This document shows positions 51,837 to 62,390 of a stretch of DNA of 64,000 nt, one piece after another. Below the pieces are notes generated by a model. That model had not been told where the DNA came from. It searched no databases and worked only from the letters and a program-made list of their open reading frames with translations. The DNA comes from Brachycybe producta (lineage: Eukaryota > Arthropoda > Diplopoda > Playtdesmida > Andrognathidae): assembly GCA_036925085.1 (NCBI GenBank), contig JAUPFP010000002.1:3122550-3186549 (forward strand). Direction: 5' to 3'. Position 1 is the stretch's first letter. Every line of letters begins with the position of its first letter. A program made the position numbers and the translations under genes.

Positions 51837-52904
51837 CACTCTGCAGCGGACCCCCAACCAGAGACCACTCGCACGTTCGACAAGAGTAAGTCGACGTGTT
51901 ATAACTGTGGCAAATTGGGGCATTTCGTCCGTGAGTGTCGGCAACCAAAGAAGAAGGTTGCAATCAAGCAGTTTGGGGAGCCGGTTACCGACTATGACAT
52001 CAAAGGAGAGGTGCCTGAAACGGATATCATCACCGAAGACGGCATTGAGTTTGCTCTAATACGAGTGGCGGGACAAATCCGCCGGATTCCTCTTCCAGCA
52101 GCAGACCCAGCCGCCGGAGCATCTACTCCTGATAAACCCGACAACGACAGCTCTGACGACTCTGAGGATATACCAGTCAAGGTGCTCGACCGGGCTCCTG
52201 CACATAAATGGACCCCGGACGAGCTAATCATTTGGCAGGATACGCTCGACGTCCTTAAACAATCCGTCAAGGAGATTGGGTGCCGTGAAAATAAAACAAT
52301 AGCCATCATGGCTCCCGGAACCCAATCGCCGACGAAGGGCCACTCCTGCTGCCGAAGACTAATGACAACGGTGTATGAGCAGCTGGTAAGCAGCTGTTCA
52401 CCTCAAGAAGTCGGAGACTACGATGCCAGCGACAAGAACCCACGCATCGCCGTCACGATCAACGGAAAATGTATACGAATGCTCGCGGACACCGGAGCTA
52501 CGGGCAGCGTTATCACCATTGAACTCGCGCAGGAACACAAGTTCGAAATCGAGCCTGTGTTAATCCCACCCAACATTCAGGGTGTGGGAGGCCAAAGGAT
52601 CACCGTGGTGGGACGACTCGCCGCGACGGTCCAGCTGGGCCCCCACGCTGTGCGAGGGCACTTACTAGTGATTACCGGCCGGCACGAAGCCATCTTAGGC
52701 CGAGATCTAGGCCGGGCTCTGCACTTAGCTGTGTCCATGACAACAAATAAAGTATACGTGGAGGACGACCTCTTCGAGTCCACACTCCGACAAAAATGCA
52801 TCGAAGCACACATCGGATGGGCTCTGGGAGAAACTTCCGTAGAGGCCCCTGGCAAATCTGCCAGCACCTCTAGGGAAAACCTCGAAACTCCACCCCGTAA
52901 GTGA
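51837..52904 (+). CDS. Zinc knuckle and retropepsin-type protease, in frame after UGA
   Basis: 355 codons of open frame continuous with Gag except for the UGA. Near residue 21 is the CCHC knuckle CYNCGKLGHFVREC (51897-51938), followed by a basic stretch. After an acidic linker (DNDSSDDSEDIPVK) is the protease: RMLADTGATGSVITIELA with catalytic DTGA, a GVGGQRITVVGR flap region, and HEAILGRDLGRALHLAV (ILG.D motif). There is no ATG before the knuckle, so expression would need read-through or a subgenomic start. Ends TGA 52902-52904. RT does not follow. Confidence 0.85.
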   Translation, partial: HSAADPQPETTRTFDKSKSTCYNCGKLGHFVRECRQPKKKVAIKQFGEPVTDYDIKGEVPETDIITEDGIEFALIRVAGQIRRIPLPAADPAAGASTPDKPDNDSSDDSEDIPVKVLDRAPAHKWTPDELIIWQDTLDVLKQSVKEIGCRENKTIAIMAPGTQSPTKGHSCCRRLMTTVYEQLVSSCSPQEVGDYDASDKNPRIAVTINGKCIRMLADTGATGSVITIELAQEHKFEIEPVLIPPNIQGVGGQRITVVGRLAATVQLGPHAVRGHLLVITGRHEAILGRDLGRALHLAVSMTTNKVYVEDDLFESTLRQKCIEAHIGWALGETSVEAPGKSASTSRENLETPPRK

Positions 52905-54406
52905 CGACGGAAGCAACGGCCACCCACGCTGTCAAGAAACCAAACGCGACGAAAATAAAACAATAATTCACCAGTGTTTATTTCATGACTATGGAAATAA
53001 ACACCAGCAACCATCAAATATCAACAATAGAAGAGCGGGAGGAATTTGAGAATTGTTGTGTTGAGAAACAACTGAGGACAGTTGTCAAGAGGTGGGGGAG
53101 GGGATAAAAGGAACCCCCCAACGAATAAACAACCCCACAGCATCAACAACCCCTCTAAACACTCTCAAATAACTCCCAAAACTCTACAAAATTCACACAA
53201 CTTTAATTTTTGAAACACTTCTAAACTTTTCAAAATGGCCACCAATATTTACATATTGGCAACCATTTCAGACATGCAATAAACTACACCGGAACCACGT
53301 GGCCTTCACAAACAACTGTCAACCACGTGGTACACCTGGGAAAAACGCCGAAGGCCAGTCAAGGACGTTCAGAAGAAAAATCAAGAGCCATAAAAGGGTC
53401 AGCAAAAGAAAAACACCGTGCTCCCCTTTATGATGGACGGACGTCATTGACCATGATGTTGACAGTAGAAGGATAGAAAACTTCAAAGAGACAATTGCTC
53501 TGGGGGCCAGACCAATGCACTGGGACTTCAAAGAAAAAAAAACAAACAACGAAAAACTGCTGGCCATAAACAAATAAAAAAAAAGGAAGAAAATCAGTTT
53601 TGAAGATTTTGTGAGAGCGGACACCTTCAATTAAAAAATAAAATTGAAGAACCTGTCACCCTCTCAATTAAGATCGAATTTGTGGGACACCAACTCCTGT
53701 CCCACTCCCCCCAAAAAATAATAACAAACAGCAAGGTACATTAGTAACCTTGCTGACCTATTCCTTCCAAAAAGAAAGGCATTTAAGGAAAAGAAGGGGA
53801 GAAAGTTAATGGGCAACTTCACACCTCGGTGTGAAATAAAATAACGGCCCTTCTCCCTCGAGATTCCTTAGTCCTTTTGTTTATCTAAAAATAATAAACA
53901 GGACCGACTCTGATAAGAATTAGATCAACACCTCTCACATCTAATGTCGGTGGGACAACCCCCACCCCCAACAAATAAAGTCGTGAAGAAACCAATTAGA
54001 GTAAGGTGTCTTATTCTAAAAGGGGCCGGCCCTTCTAACTTTTAAAATTAAAAAAAGAAAAGTGACCAAACTTGGTCAATTACCACTCGATTTGCTCTCT
54101 TCAAAGAAGCACTCGTTTTTGTTCATCTCTTTATGCTCGATCTTCTTCAATCATCAAATCTTCAATCTACTTCTGTGCCAAGTTCCAAATTTTAATTTCG
54201 AACTTCTTCAGTTTTGTTGTTAATCCAAAGCTTGAGTGCCACCTTCAAGCCTTTGAACTCACGTGCAGTGCATCAGACCTTCAGAACTTTTTGGACCTCT
54301 TGAAATAATAACAGAGTGATCGGGGACCGATTTCTGTTGTTATTTGGAAGTAATCACCAGCAGCGGGACTTTTGAAAAAGTAAGAACTTTTAAACTCTTA
54401 AGAAAT
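52905..54406 (+). other. Non-coding spacer in place of pol
   Basis: About 1.5 kb with stops in all frames at normal density and A-rich runs. CCACGTGG motifs recur. This is where RT-RNase H-integrase would be expected; none is recognisable. Confidence 0.65.
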
Positions 54407-56584
54407 ATGCCAGGTAGAGGCTCATGGAGAGGAGGCAGAATGATGTCTGCCTCTTCTAGTGAAGATGAGACGGAGAGTGGAACGGCGGGGACCGCTGAAC
54501 CCCTCTCTCAATCTACCTGCCAGCTACAAAAGGCGGGCGCCGCCAGTGCGCCCACAACAAGAAGAGAGTCGCCAAACATAATAGATAGGCGCCGCACCTC
54601 CTCCGAACCGGAGAATTTTCACCGGCGTGGGGAGAAGCGCCTAAAAGCAAGCTTCAAGCGACCTGCCAATGTCGGGCGCGAAGGGAAACCTGCTGCTCCA
54701 AGCAGCATCGTCCCCTTTGACGTCACGACATCAAAACACTACTGGGAGGAGCGGGAAGACCGCATCGATATCAACATCATGGCATGGGGGGTTAACCAGG
54801 CGTTCCGCGATAGCATCGCGCCTGGTCAACCCGTTCCGGGTGGAGCCGAAGCAAGAGGGAAGCGTGGTGGAGGCGGATCTGTGCCTTCCCCCCTCGAAGA
54901 CCTCCACTTGGAGCTGCAGAGGGAGGCTGCTCTTCCTCTTCGTCGGGCAGCCAGAGATAAGAAGGAAGGGGAGGACAATCTGGCGTACCTCCGTGCGGTT
55001 TGCGCCCGCCTTGTCGAGCTGGGCTTACCGTGTACGGCACGACTCCCGAAGGAGGAGCTCCTGCGAATCGAGGCCCGACTCCAAGAAGCCGCCCGAGTTA
55101 CGTCGTCAGCTACGTCATCATCTCCATCCTCAAAATCGCCAGCAACCCTGACAACTGGCCTCTCTACATCTCCTTCTCCACCCATAACGCCACCAGAGCC
55201 TTTCCAACACTGCTCACCGGTGCCGTCAATCACTCCGCCGCCTCCTCCTCATACACCATTATCATCACCACCAACCTCCCGATGTGCCACGCCTCCACGC
55301 AGCGAGGCCGCCACACCAACTCCGACTCCAAAGTTACCTTCCATAGTGGTGGTCCCCCAACCTGTTCGTGTTCAGGTTCCCACCGGGGCTCGCCCCAAGG
55401 AACCTCAACAGTCCTACAGGGGCCACCACTCTTCTCGAGACTCTCTTCAACGGCCACAGCCACGTCGCTCTTCGCCACGTGGTTCCCATTTTTCGCCCCG
55501 ACGCCGACCCGACGGAAGAAGTCAGCAGGAACAACATGGTTCCTCTGGACGCGGCCTTCCGCCGCGTAATAACTTCGACCCAAAGGTCAGGCAAGATCTA
55601 CAGGATCTCCGTGTCCAACTGGACCACGACCGTCGCTATGAAACTCGGGGCCCACCTAATCGGGTCCCGCATCGCTCTCCTCCTCCGCCACCTCCAGGCC
55701 GCCCTTCTGGACGACCTACGCCTACACCTTTGATGCCGCCACCTTCCGCCGAGCGTGCCGCGTTCTTGAAAAAACAGAAGGCCATCACAAACCTTCTGCA
55801 AGACGTTATGCAACAGGGAGGTGACCCCATGGAAGCACTGGGCCGTGCACCAGGAAGTGCCAAGCCACTGGAGGCACTGAGCAGGAAGTCAGCATCGAAG
55901 CGACTACGTCAGCGGGCCCGCGATATGGCCCGGTCCGCCTTGCGCCACGCCAGGCCTATCGCGGGAGTTTCTCTGGAACCTGCGGCTCCAACACCAGCCC
56001 GACCAGCCGCACCGCCCACTGTACCCCATGCCGGGGCTACTCTGGGGCGGTTACCGCTGGATCGTCCGTTCCGTGCCGCCACCTCCGGCGAGAGGTTGCT
56101 CAACAATCGGTGGGTCACTTGGCAGCACGAAGTGCGCTCTGCCAACACCCTTTACGTAGGACACTTCTCTTTGGAGGAAGGGTTTCCCCGTCTGGACCTC
56201 CCTCCCCGGGAGCGATATGTCGTGGGACTCTCCCGCCTAACAAGTGTCCTCGTCACCATCGTCTTCCCCAGAAGACGGATTGTTGAAACCATCAGTTTCG
56301 CCGGAGATGCCATCGATGAAGCCACGGAGGCCCTTTTGGGAGCTTTCGTCAACTCCGTCTTTGGACTGCCAGCTGGACAGACGTTCCGCACCAGTCGTCA
56401 CTACATTCCGGAACCGGATCCTCGTTACCGAATCGCCATCCTGTGGGACGCCGCTTGGGCTAGACTGTACAACAAGCGGTCCTCCCGTAAGATTATCGGG
56501 GACCGGGACATCTTCAATATCTTCCACCGGGATCTACCTGACGACCAGGGACAATGGCTGTCTGCCGCATCCAGCTACCGATGA
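54407..56584 (+). CDS. Unknown 725-residue ORF of the LTR element
   Basis: The start chosen is ATG 54407 (MPGRGSWRGGRM), although the frame is open upstream to 54344. N-terminal ~90 residues are Arg/Gly/Ser-rich; residues ~90-230 are mixed and partly helical (EDLHLELQREAALPLRRAAR). Residues ~235-460 are Pro/Ser/Thr low complexity with RRS repeats. ~465-545 is basic and helical (KKQKAITNLLQDVMQQGGD, RLRQRARDMARSALRHA). The last ~165 residues look globular, with YVGHFSLEEGFPRLDLPPRE, LVTIVFPRRRIVETISFAGD and FRTSRHYIPEPDPRYRIAIL. No signal peptide, TM helix, RT, RNase H, integrase or envelope motif was seen. Arg richness suggests nucleic-acid binding (inference). Confidence 0.75.
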   Translation: MPGRGSWRGGRMMSASSSEDETESGTAGTAEPLSQSTCQLQKAGAASAPTTRRESPNIIDRRRTSSEPENFHRRGEKRLKASFKRPANVGREGKPAAPSSIVPFDVTTSKHYWEEREDRIDINIMAWGVNQAFRDSIAPGQPVPGGAEARGKRGGGGSVPSPLEDLHLELQREAALPLRRAARDKKEGEDNLAYLRAVCARLVELGLPCTARLPKEELLRIEARLQEAARVTSSATSSSPSSKSPATLTTGLSTSPSPPITPPEPFQHCSPVPSITPPPPPHTPLSSPPTSRCATPPRSEAATPTPTPKLPSIVVVPQPVRVQVPTGARPKEPQQSYRGHHSSRDSLQRPQPRRSSPRGSHFSPRRRPDGRSQQEQHGSSGRGLPPRNNFDPKVRQDLQDLRVQLDHDRRYETRGPPNRVPHRSPPPPPPGRPSGRPTPTPLMPPPSAERAAFLKKQKAITNLLQDVMQQGGDPMEALGRAPGSAKPLEALSRKSASKRLRQRARDMARSALRHARPIAGVSLEPAAPTPARPAAPPTVPHAGATLGRLPLDRPFRAATSGERLLNNRWVTWQHEVRSANTLYVGHFSLEEGFPRLDLPPRERYVVGLSRLTSVLVTIVFPRRRIVETISFAGDAIDEATEALLGAFVNSVFGLPAGQTFRTSRHYIPEPDPRYRIAILWDAAWARLYNKRSSRKIIGDRDIFNIFHRDLPDDQGQWLSAASSYR

Positions 56585-56989
56585 GGCCAGGTCCGGCGGG
56601 ATTACCCCCCCGTACGGTTCATGGACCCAGGATCCTCCCCGCCCTCCGCAGCAGGGATAGCTGCGCGCCACATGTACTCATGTGGTTGCCACCCATCCGG
56701 GTGGCAGTATCGAAAAAATTTATAAAAAAAATAAAATACGTTGCAACTGTCCTGTTTCTTTAAAATTTCAATAGCGGCTCGCCACTCAGCGAGCATTAAT
56801 TATCTTTGTTTTATGTTTTCAGCCTTTTTCAATTTTTAGGGGCGCTGACACTTCGGTGCCAGTGCCTTTCCATAACCACCTCTGTACACGGTAAGTCCTC
56901 AGCCACCCATGTCTCCCCGCTGCGTAACTTGAAAACCTTCCACCCTTGGCTGGAGTACGAGGACGTACTCCAAGCAAAGTTGGAGGGTA

Positions 56990-57675
56990 TGTAACACCCT
57001 GTAAATCGTGATCCCGCCAAAACCATAGCCTGGGGGGTAAACAACTCTCAACCGTCCCTCCCTCTTCTCTGACTCACCTTTCTGACTCATGCCCAAGCGG
57101 CGGATTGATACATAAAGGACCATGGTCACTTGGACCTGGTTACACCTCGCAGGTGTACACAGGTCCAAGGTATAAAAGGACCATGTTCCTCTTTGTTCCT
57201 AAGTTCTTTCCTTTGCCTGTTTTTGAGATACATTCCAAATCATGGGCCTGAGGATTCACCGTTAGTATATTACTATTCACCCTTGTATCTGTACTTCTTA
57301 CAAGGAATGAATAAAAGTGTTGTAACAAGAAGTAGCGTTGTCTTTATGTCTCTGTAAATAACTTCTCTTCAGAGGCCGGAGGTTTCATAGGGCAGGAGCT
57401 ATACGATTCTCAGCAGCTACAACATCTTCTCTGGTCGGAATACCGATGGAGAAGATGTATATCAGCATCAACCGGAAGAGAGAGAGATGGCCGCCACTCT
57501 CCTGCATCGATTTCACCCCCATGCAGAAGAGTGACTACAATCTATCTCCATCCAGCTCTCTCTACAGCTCGGATCTTCTCTGTGCAGGTGTCATACTGCT
57601 CAGAGAAGAAACGAAAAGTAGAAAGTGTCATCTAAAGGTTGGTAATAAAATATTGGTTGATGTCAAAAGCTCACA
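56990..57675 (+). repeat. 3' LTR
   Basis: Same length and ends as the 5' LTR; one base differs (57625 G). No long purine tract precedes it; GTTGGAGGGTA is the nearest candidate polypurine tract. Confidence 0.93.
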
Positions 57676-57683
57676 ATACTATA

Positions 57684-57901
<218 letters not shown>

Positions 57902-58240
57902 CTAGTGGGTAACCCGTCATAAATGACGGGAGCAAAATTCACAGGCAATTGTGCGCATGCGCGTCGTTTTTTCCTTTTTTTACTCCTTTCATTTCAATTT
58001 CAGTCACCCCCTCCCACTTTTCTTTCTCTCTCCCCCTTCGACACTTTCCAACCTTTTCCCCTCACCCCCTCCCACTTTTCTCTCTCTCTCTCTCCTTCTA
58101 CACTTTCCAAAGGAAGAGTTCAACATATAGTTGACCTTGAGAAAAAAAAAACGGTTCATTTATTCAAATTTATATAAATTCCGATGTGCTTCAATGGTTT
58201 TTGTTACTCCACACACACACATACATACACAGACCTGGGA
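57902..58240 (-). mobile_element. Helitron-like unit, complete, minus strand
   Basis: On the minus strand it starts TCCCAGGTCTGTG (58240, preceded by A) and ends CCCGTCATTTATGACGGG, TTACCCA and CTAG (57905-57902) followed by T. 339 bp with no coding capacity. It abuts the AT microsatellite. Confidence 0.7.
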
Positions 58241-58436
58241 TATTATATATATAATAATATTAACCCCTGTCTATCCTTCCTTCCTTCTTTCCCTGTATGT
58301 GTAACGCTGCACAAACAAGGACAAAAAAACCTTGAAGCACGTCGGAATTTATATAACTTTAAATGAACCGCTTTTTTCTCTCATGGTCAACTTTATGTTG
58401 CGCTCTTCCGATCCAAGAACCCAAACAATAGTAAGG

Positions 58437-58631
58437 ACAGGCAAGTAAAGGCAATAAGATACAGTCGTTTCCCCCGCCCTTTTTATAATTATTGACAAAT
58501 TCTAATTGATTTGTTTTGTGGTCTGACATCATATGCCTTGCCCTTTTTAATTTCCAATTGGTTAATATTTGGTCTGACTGTTATAAAAGGGCGCGGCAAA
58601 CGACTGTATCTCCCTGTCTTTACATGCCTGT
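58437..58631. repeat. Inverted-repeat MITE with ACAGGCAA ends
   Basis: Ends ACAGGCAAGTAAAG and CTTTACATGCCTGT; arms include GATACAGTCGTTTCCCC and GCAAACGACTGTATC. Similar in style to the Mutator-like MITEs; no target duplication was seen. Confidence 0.65.
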
Positions 58632-58699
58632 AAGAATAGCTTATAAAAATGCAAGAGAACAAGGCAAATTACTTTATGACAACGGGACAGTCACACAAA

Positions 58700-58744
58700 A
58701 TTAAACTAGATGCTCCCGTCATTTATGACGGGTTATCCCACTAG
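58700..58744 (+). repeat. Helitron-like 3' end
   Basis: GCTCCCGTCATTTATGACGG hairpin, GTTATCC and CACTAG before TT. No matching TC start close upstream. Confidence 0.6.
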
Positions 58745-58758
58745 TTATATATATAATA

Positions 58759-59061
58759 TCCCAGGTCTGTGTGTGTGTGTGTGTGTGTGGAGTTACATCG
58801 GAATTTATATAAATTTGAATAAATGAAGAAATGAACAGCTTTTTTTTTCTCTCAAGGTCAACTATATGTTGCACCCTTCCCACACCCCATGATATTAAAT
58901 TGAAGAGGGGAAAAGGTTGAAAAGAGTAGAGGGGGAGAGAGAAAAGTGAGAGGGGGTGACAAAAATTGAAATGAAAGGAGTAAAAAAAGGAAAAAAGACG
59001 CGCATGCGCACAATTGCCTGTTAATTTTGCTCCCGTCATTTATGACGGGTTACCCCACTAG
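58759..59061 (+). mobile_element. Helitron-like unit, complete
   Basis: Starts TCCCAGGTCTGTG after A and ends with the CCCGTCATTTATGACGGG hairpin and CTAG before T. 303 bp, including a (GT)n and a GA-rich tract. Confidence 0.7.
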
Positions 59062-59185
59062 TTTTTATATAAAAGAAGCTATAACATGATGATGAGGCAA
59101 TAATAAATATGCATTTAAGTATATGATTTATAATCTGTTGTGCCATTTGTGTGTTCGTAAATGAATGTTAAAACTTAAAAGTAGG

Positions 59186-59360
59186 GATGGGACATTCGAA
59201 TCCCGCGAATCTGGAATTAATATTCGAGATTCGAAAACCCGAATCGATCTTCGCGCTTTTTTTCATCTTTCGAATTTTAACCATAAAAAAAAACTTAAAA
59301 ACTGGTAAAAATTAGTTTTTAACTCCATTGACGACCAATAGAAGTGTTCACACGCAAGGC
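59186..59360 (+). repeat. Family A fragment
   Basis: GGGATGGGACATTCGAATCC, ATATTCGAGATTCGAAAAC and ACTCCATTGACGACCAATAG match the family's left part. The right part is missing. Confidence 0.65.
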
Positions 59361-59690
59361 AGCTGTACTGAACCAATATAGTGTGCCAATGTTTATTTTC
59401 AAAATAGGACAACAGACATTTTAAAATAATAATTGGAAAGTCTATTAATTGTAATTGCAAATCAATTTTTTTCAAGTAACTGTAAAACGTCATCCTTATG
59501 GTAACAAAAAAAAAAGATTTCAAAACTAAATCTTTATTATTATTTACCATAAATGGCAATCATACATTGATTGATACCTATTATTCTCGCAATTTATTCC
59601 ACAACAACATCAGTATTCCTAAAAATAACTACAATTTTTAAGCAACTATCCTTAGATGAGGAAAATAATTTTTAAAATAATTTTCTTTTA
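59361..59690. other. AT-rich sequence, nothing recognised
   Basis: No domain, terminal repeat or tandem array seen. Confidence 0.4.
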
Positions 59691-59704
59691 ATATTTTGAA
59701 AATA

Positions 59705-59922
59705 CATGTTTTAGAATGTTATTTTATCAGACAAAAAGAAAGAAATTTCCTGGACGCGTTTTTGAGGCGTAGGACTGCAAGATGTGTGAAAGGAAGATAC
59801 GTGTATACTGACAGTGTATCCTCTATGCTTCAGGAACTAAATTGGGAATCATTAGCAGGCCGAAGAAATGACCAAAGCCTTGCCTTTTTCGGACGTTTAC
59901 TGACAGATGATAATATTGCCCT
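59705..59922 (+). mobile_element. CR1-like non-LTR 3' fragment
   Basis: Encodes RTARCVKGRYVYTDSVSSML and QELNWESLAGRRNDQSLAFF, the C-terminal (R)RAARFV...SSV..ML..L.W.SL..RR block. It ends where the hAT-like terminus CAGTGGTGTAGC begins. Confidence 0.75.
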
Positions 59923-61440
59923 CAGTGGTGTAGCTAGGCTTGGTTGCGCCCCCCCCCCCCCCGGCCACTTAAAAATTTCGGCCCCTTGCCTGCTTTTCCA
60001 CATAGCCCTCATAGTGGATGGGGTACAATTTTGATGAACGGAGAAACAGGTCTGAACAACAGTAGGAACAGTTGTAAGGTTAGGAAAGGTTAGGAAATTA
60101 AGCTTGTTGCTGGGGGTGCAGCCCCCCCCCAGTTTTTAAAGAATTATTAAAACAAATTTGTAAACTGTTCCGACAGTTCTTCCCGTTATCAAATTAGGGA
60201 ATAGTCGAACAATGGACTAATGGACTAAGAATAATTCTTTAAGAGCCTAGATATAGCGTTTATTTCAAAATTTCTCCGAATGTAGGCGCTGCGATCGTTG
60301 TTGATTGAAAAACGGTTTTTTAACGTTTTTTTCCCCGGTTCGAAGTCACATAATAATTAATAGAAAAATAATTTCGCGTGCTAACCTTATACAAAGGAAA
60401 CACCGTGAAGCCAATAGATTAATGCACGTGCTAATTATTATGTGATTGTTCTAAGTCGTTTTTAATGGGTGACAGGGTGTTCTTCAAATGTTTGTGGGAC
60501 GGTGTTTTGGTCCTATGGGAATTAACATGGAGTTAAAAAAACGTAAGATTTTAAATGTTATTTAAAAATAGAAAGCCCTTTTAAAATTTAGAAAAAGGAA
60601 TAATCCTGAAGGCAATAAACACGTGTAAGTACGTGCCAATTTTTCTGATTGCTCTAAATCATTTTTAATGAGAGTTCTCTTAACTTTTGTTGGACGGTGT
60701 TTTAGTCCTATGGGACTTAACATGGAGTTAAAAGACGTACTATTTTAAACGTTATTAAAAAATAGAAGGACCTTTTCAAAATTTATAAAAAGGAAACATC
60801 GCGAAGCCAATACATGAATATATGTGGTAATTATTTTGTTATTGTTCTAAATCGTTTTTAACGAGAGTTTTTCAAATGTTTGTGGGACGGTTTTGGGGCC
60901 AATGGGATTTAACATGGGGTTAAAAAATGAACGACTTTGAACCTTCTTTAAAAATAGAAGGAGCTTTTCAAAAATTATATAAATCGAGCACGTGGAGAAC
61001 AATACTTTTTGTTGCATTTTGCACTTTACTGTATTTTAAATGAGCGATTGTGAAGCGATTTCTTGCAGTTTTAGTAACACCGTATAAGAACACTCATTTG
61101 TCTCCTTGTCGTCTGCTGAAAACAACAAGATGGACGTGGATCTAGGCTCTTAAAAACTGGAGGCTGCGCCCCCAACCACCCTGCAACAAGCTTAATTTAA
61201 CTAAACCTAACCTTCCGACTGTTCCTACTATTTTTCCGACTATTCCTACCGTTTTCCGACCATTCATCTGCCGTGCCCATTGATCTCTATGAAGATTTAT
61301 TGGTTAAATGAAAGTCGATTTATTCAATTACATATTTTTGAAAAAAAAAATAACTTTCATTTCGTTTTTTGCGCCCCCAAACCTCGCGCGCGCCCCCCCC
61401 CCCACCTACAACAAAATGTCATCAGACCTAAAATGATGTA
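59923..61440. mobile_element. hAT-like element fragment split by a TTAA element
   Basis: Starts CAGTGGTGTAGCTAGGCTTG with G/C homopolymers and GCAACAAGCTTAATTT blocks as in 26525-27396. Interrupted at 60243-61149. The right terminus is not clear. Confidence 0.55.
60243..61149 (+). mobile_element. TTAA-target non-autonomous element, third copy
   Basis: Starts GAGCCTAGATATAGCG and ends GGATCTAGGCTC, flanked by TTAA (60239-60242, 61150-61153). 907 bp, same orientation as the copy at 20325-21224 and highly similar. No transposase. Confidence 0.82.
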
Positions 61441-61445
61441 CACAT

Positions 61446-62163
61446 CAGTGCCGCAACTAGGAATTTTGCGCCCGGAGACTGTATTACTGCAAACGCCCCT
61501 TACCTCCCTACAAGCTACTCAAACAAATTTGAGTAGTTAGTATAGTGTGAATAAATGGGAATTTTTAGGTTTGCAAGTGTTATACCTAGTGCACACCTGA
61601 TAATTTAAATGCATTTAAATAATAAACGTGTTCTACAGAGCCCTGTGAAGGGCAAACAAACAATATGTCGTCGAATTCAGTTTATTCAGTTAATAATCTG
61701 AAAATATTGAGTTAATACTTCAATATAATATATAAACTATTGACAAAATATTGATTTAGTATTTCAATTTAAAATATTAATAATTAAGTCAATTTTTATT
61801 TGGTTCATGTCCTTAACTGGATTCTGTATAATTCACCTAAACACATTTCATTTGAATTCATTTAACTCGTGTGTGTACAAGATATTAGCTTAAAATCAAA
61901 AACTACTATATTCACTTTATTGGGTATAGCTTAGTGCAACTTTTTGTAAATTTTGTAAATTGCACGACGCGTTTACTAGTGTGAATAATTTGAACAATAC
62001 ATGAAAACTACTACGTTATGTACAATAAGGAAAATAGTGGGGAAAAAAAGTAGAAATTCAAAATTTATAACTTTTTTAATTTTAATTTCTAAGCGTTTGG
62101 CGCCCCTGTTTGTTGGCGCCCGGAAAGCAACTTTCCCCCATCCTCCTCGTTGTTGCGCCACTG
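61446..62163. mobile_element. hAT-like element with 8-bp target duplication
   Basis: Ends CAGTGCCGCAACTAGG and TTGTTGCGCCACTG; flanked by GTACACAT on both sides (61438-61445, 62164-62171). Includes a nested MITE M copy. A fragment of its right part also occurs near 4905-4985. Confidence 0.8.
61584..61886 (+). mobile_element. MITE family M, complete copy
   Basis: Starts TACCTAGTGCACACCTGATA and ends ACTCGTGTGTGTACAAGATA. Nested inside the hAT-like element. Confidence 0.8.
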
Positions 62164-62390
62164 GTACACATTCTAACGATGAAACTGGAAAAAAATTAAA
62201 ATTTAAGAGTGATCTGATATATGAAACTTAGATTTTTTAAAAACGTAAATTTTTAAAAAAATCGAGATTCTTCCTCTTTCCAGTTGCAGCATTTGAAAGG
62301 AGGACTATTCCTATTATTTAGGAGGGGTGTTCCTTTCTATGTTCGGTTACTAATTTTGTACATTAAAATACACTGTACATGTGATTAATT
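62164..62390. other. AT-rich sequence, nothing recognised
   Basis: Spacer between the hAT-like element and the minisatellite. Confidence 0.4.

Larger units (their letters stand above)
47384..57675 (+). mobile_element. Full-length LTR retrotransposon, apparently non-autonomous
   Basis: 10,292 bp with LTRs at 47384-48069 and 56990-57675 (686 bp each) and a 4-bp target duplication ATAC (47380-47383, 57676-57679). Internal order: primer site, a tandem repeat leader, Gag (50523-51836), an in-frame UGA, zinc knuckle plus aspartic protease (to 52904), ~1.5 kb non-coding, then a 725-codon ORF (54407-56584). Gag and protease look Ty3/gypsy-like. No RT, RNase H or integrase motif (such as YXDD) was found in any frame, so movement must depend on enzymes from another element. 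One LTR difference seen by eye implies recent insertion. It lies between the transporter's first visible exon and its start exon. Confidence 0.9.

Noticed and set aside
52577..53017. 146-codon minus-strand frame across the protease region
   Set aside because: Antisense shadow of the protease-coding sequence.
54344..54406. Upstream extension of ORF3 from a TTG codon
   Set aside because: Non-AUG start is unlikely here; ATG at 54407 begins a more typical basic N-terminus.
52905..54406. Possible decayed pol region in the LTR element
   Set aside because: I looked for RT, RNase H and integrase motifs in all frames and saw none, so it is called spacer.
55000..55733. Long alternative-frame ORFs of 120-190 codons within ORF3
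   Set aside because: Shadows of a GC-rich coding stretch; composition is typical of frame-shifted translation and no motif is present.
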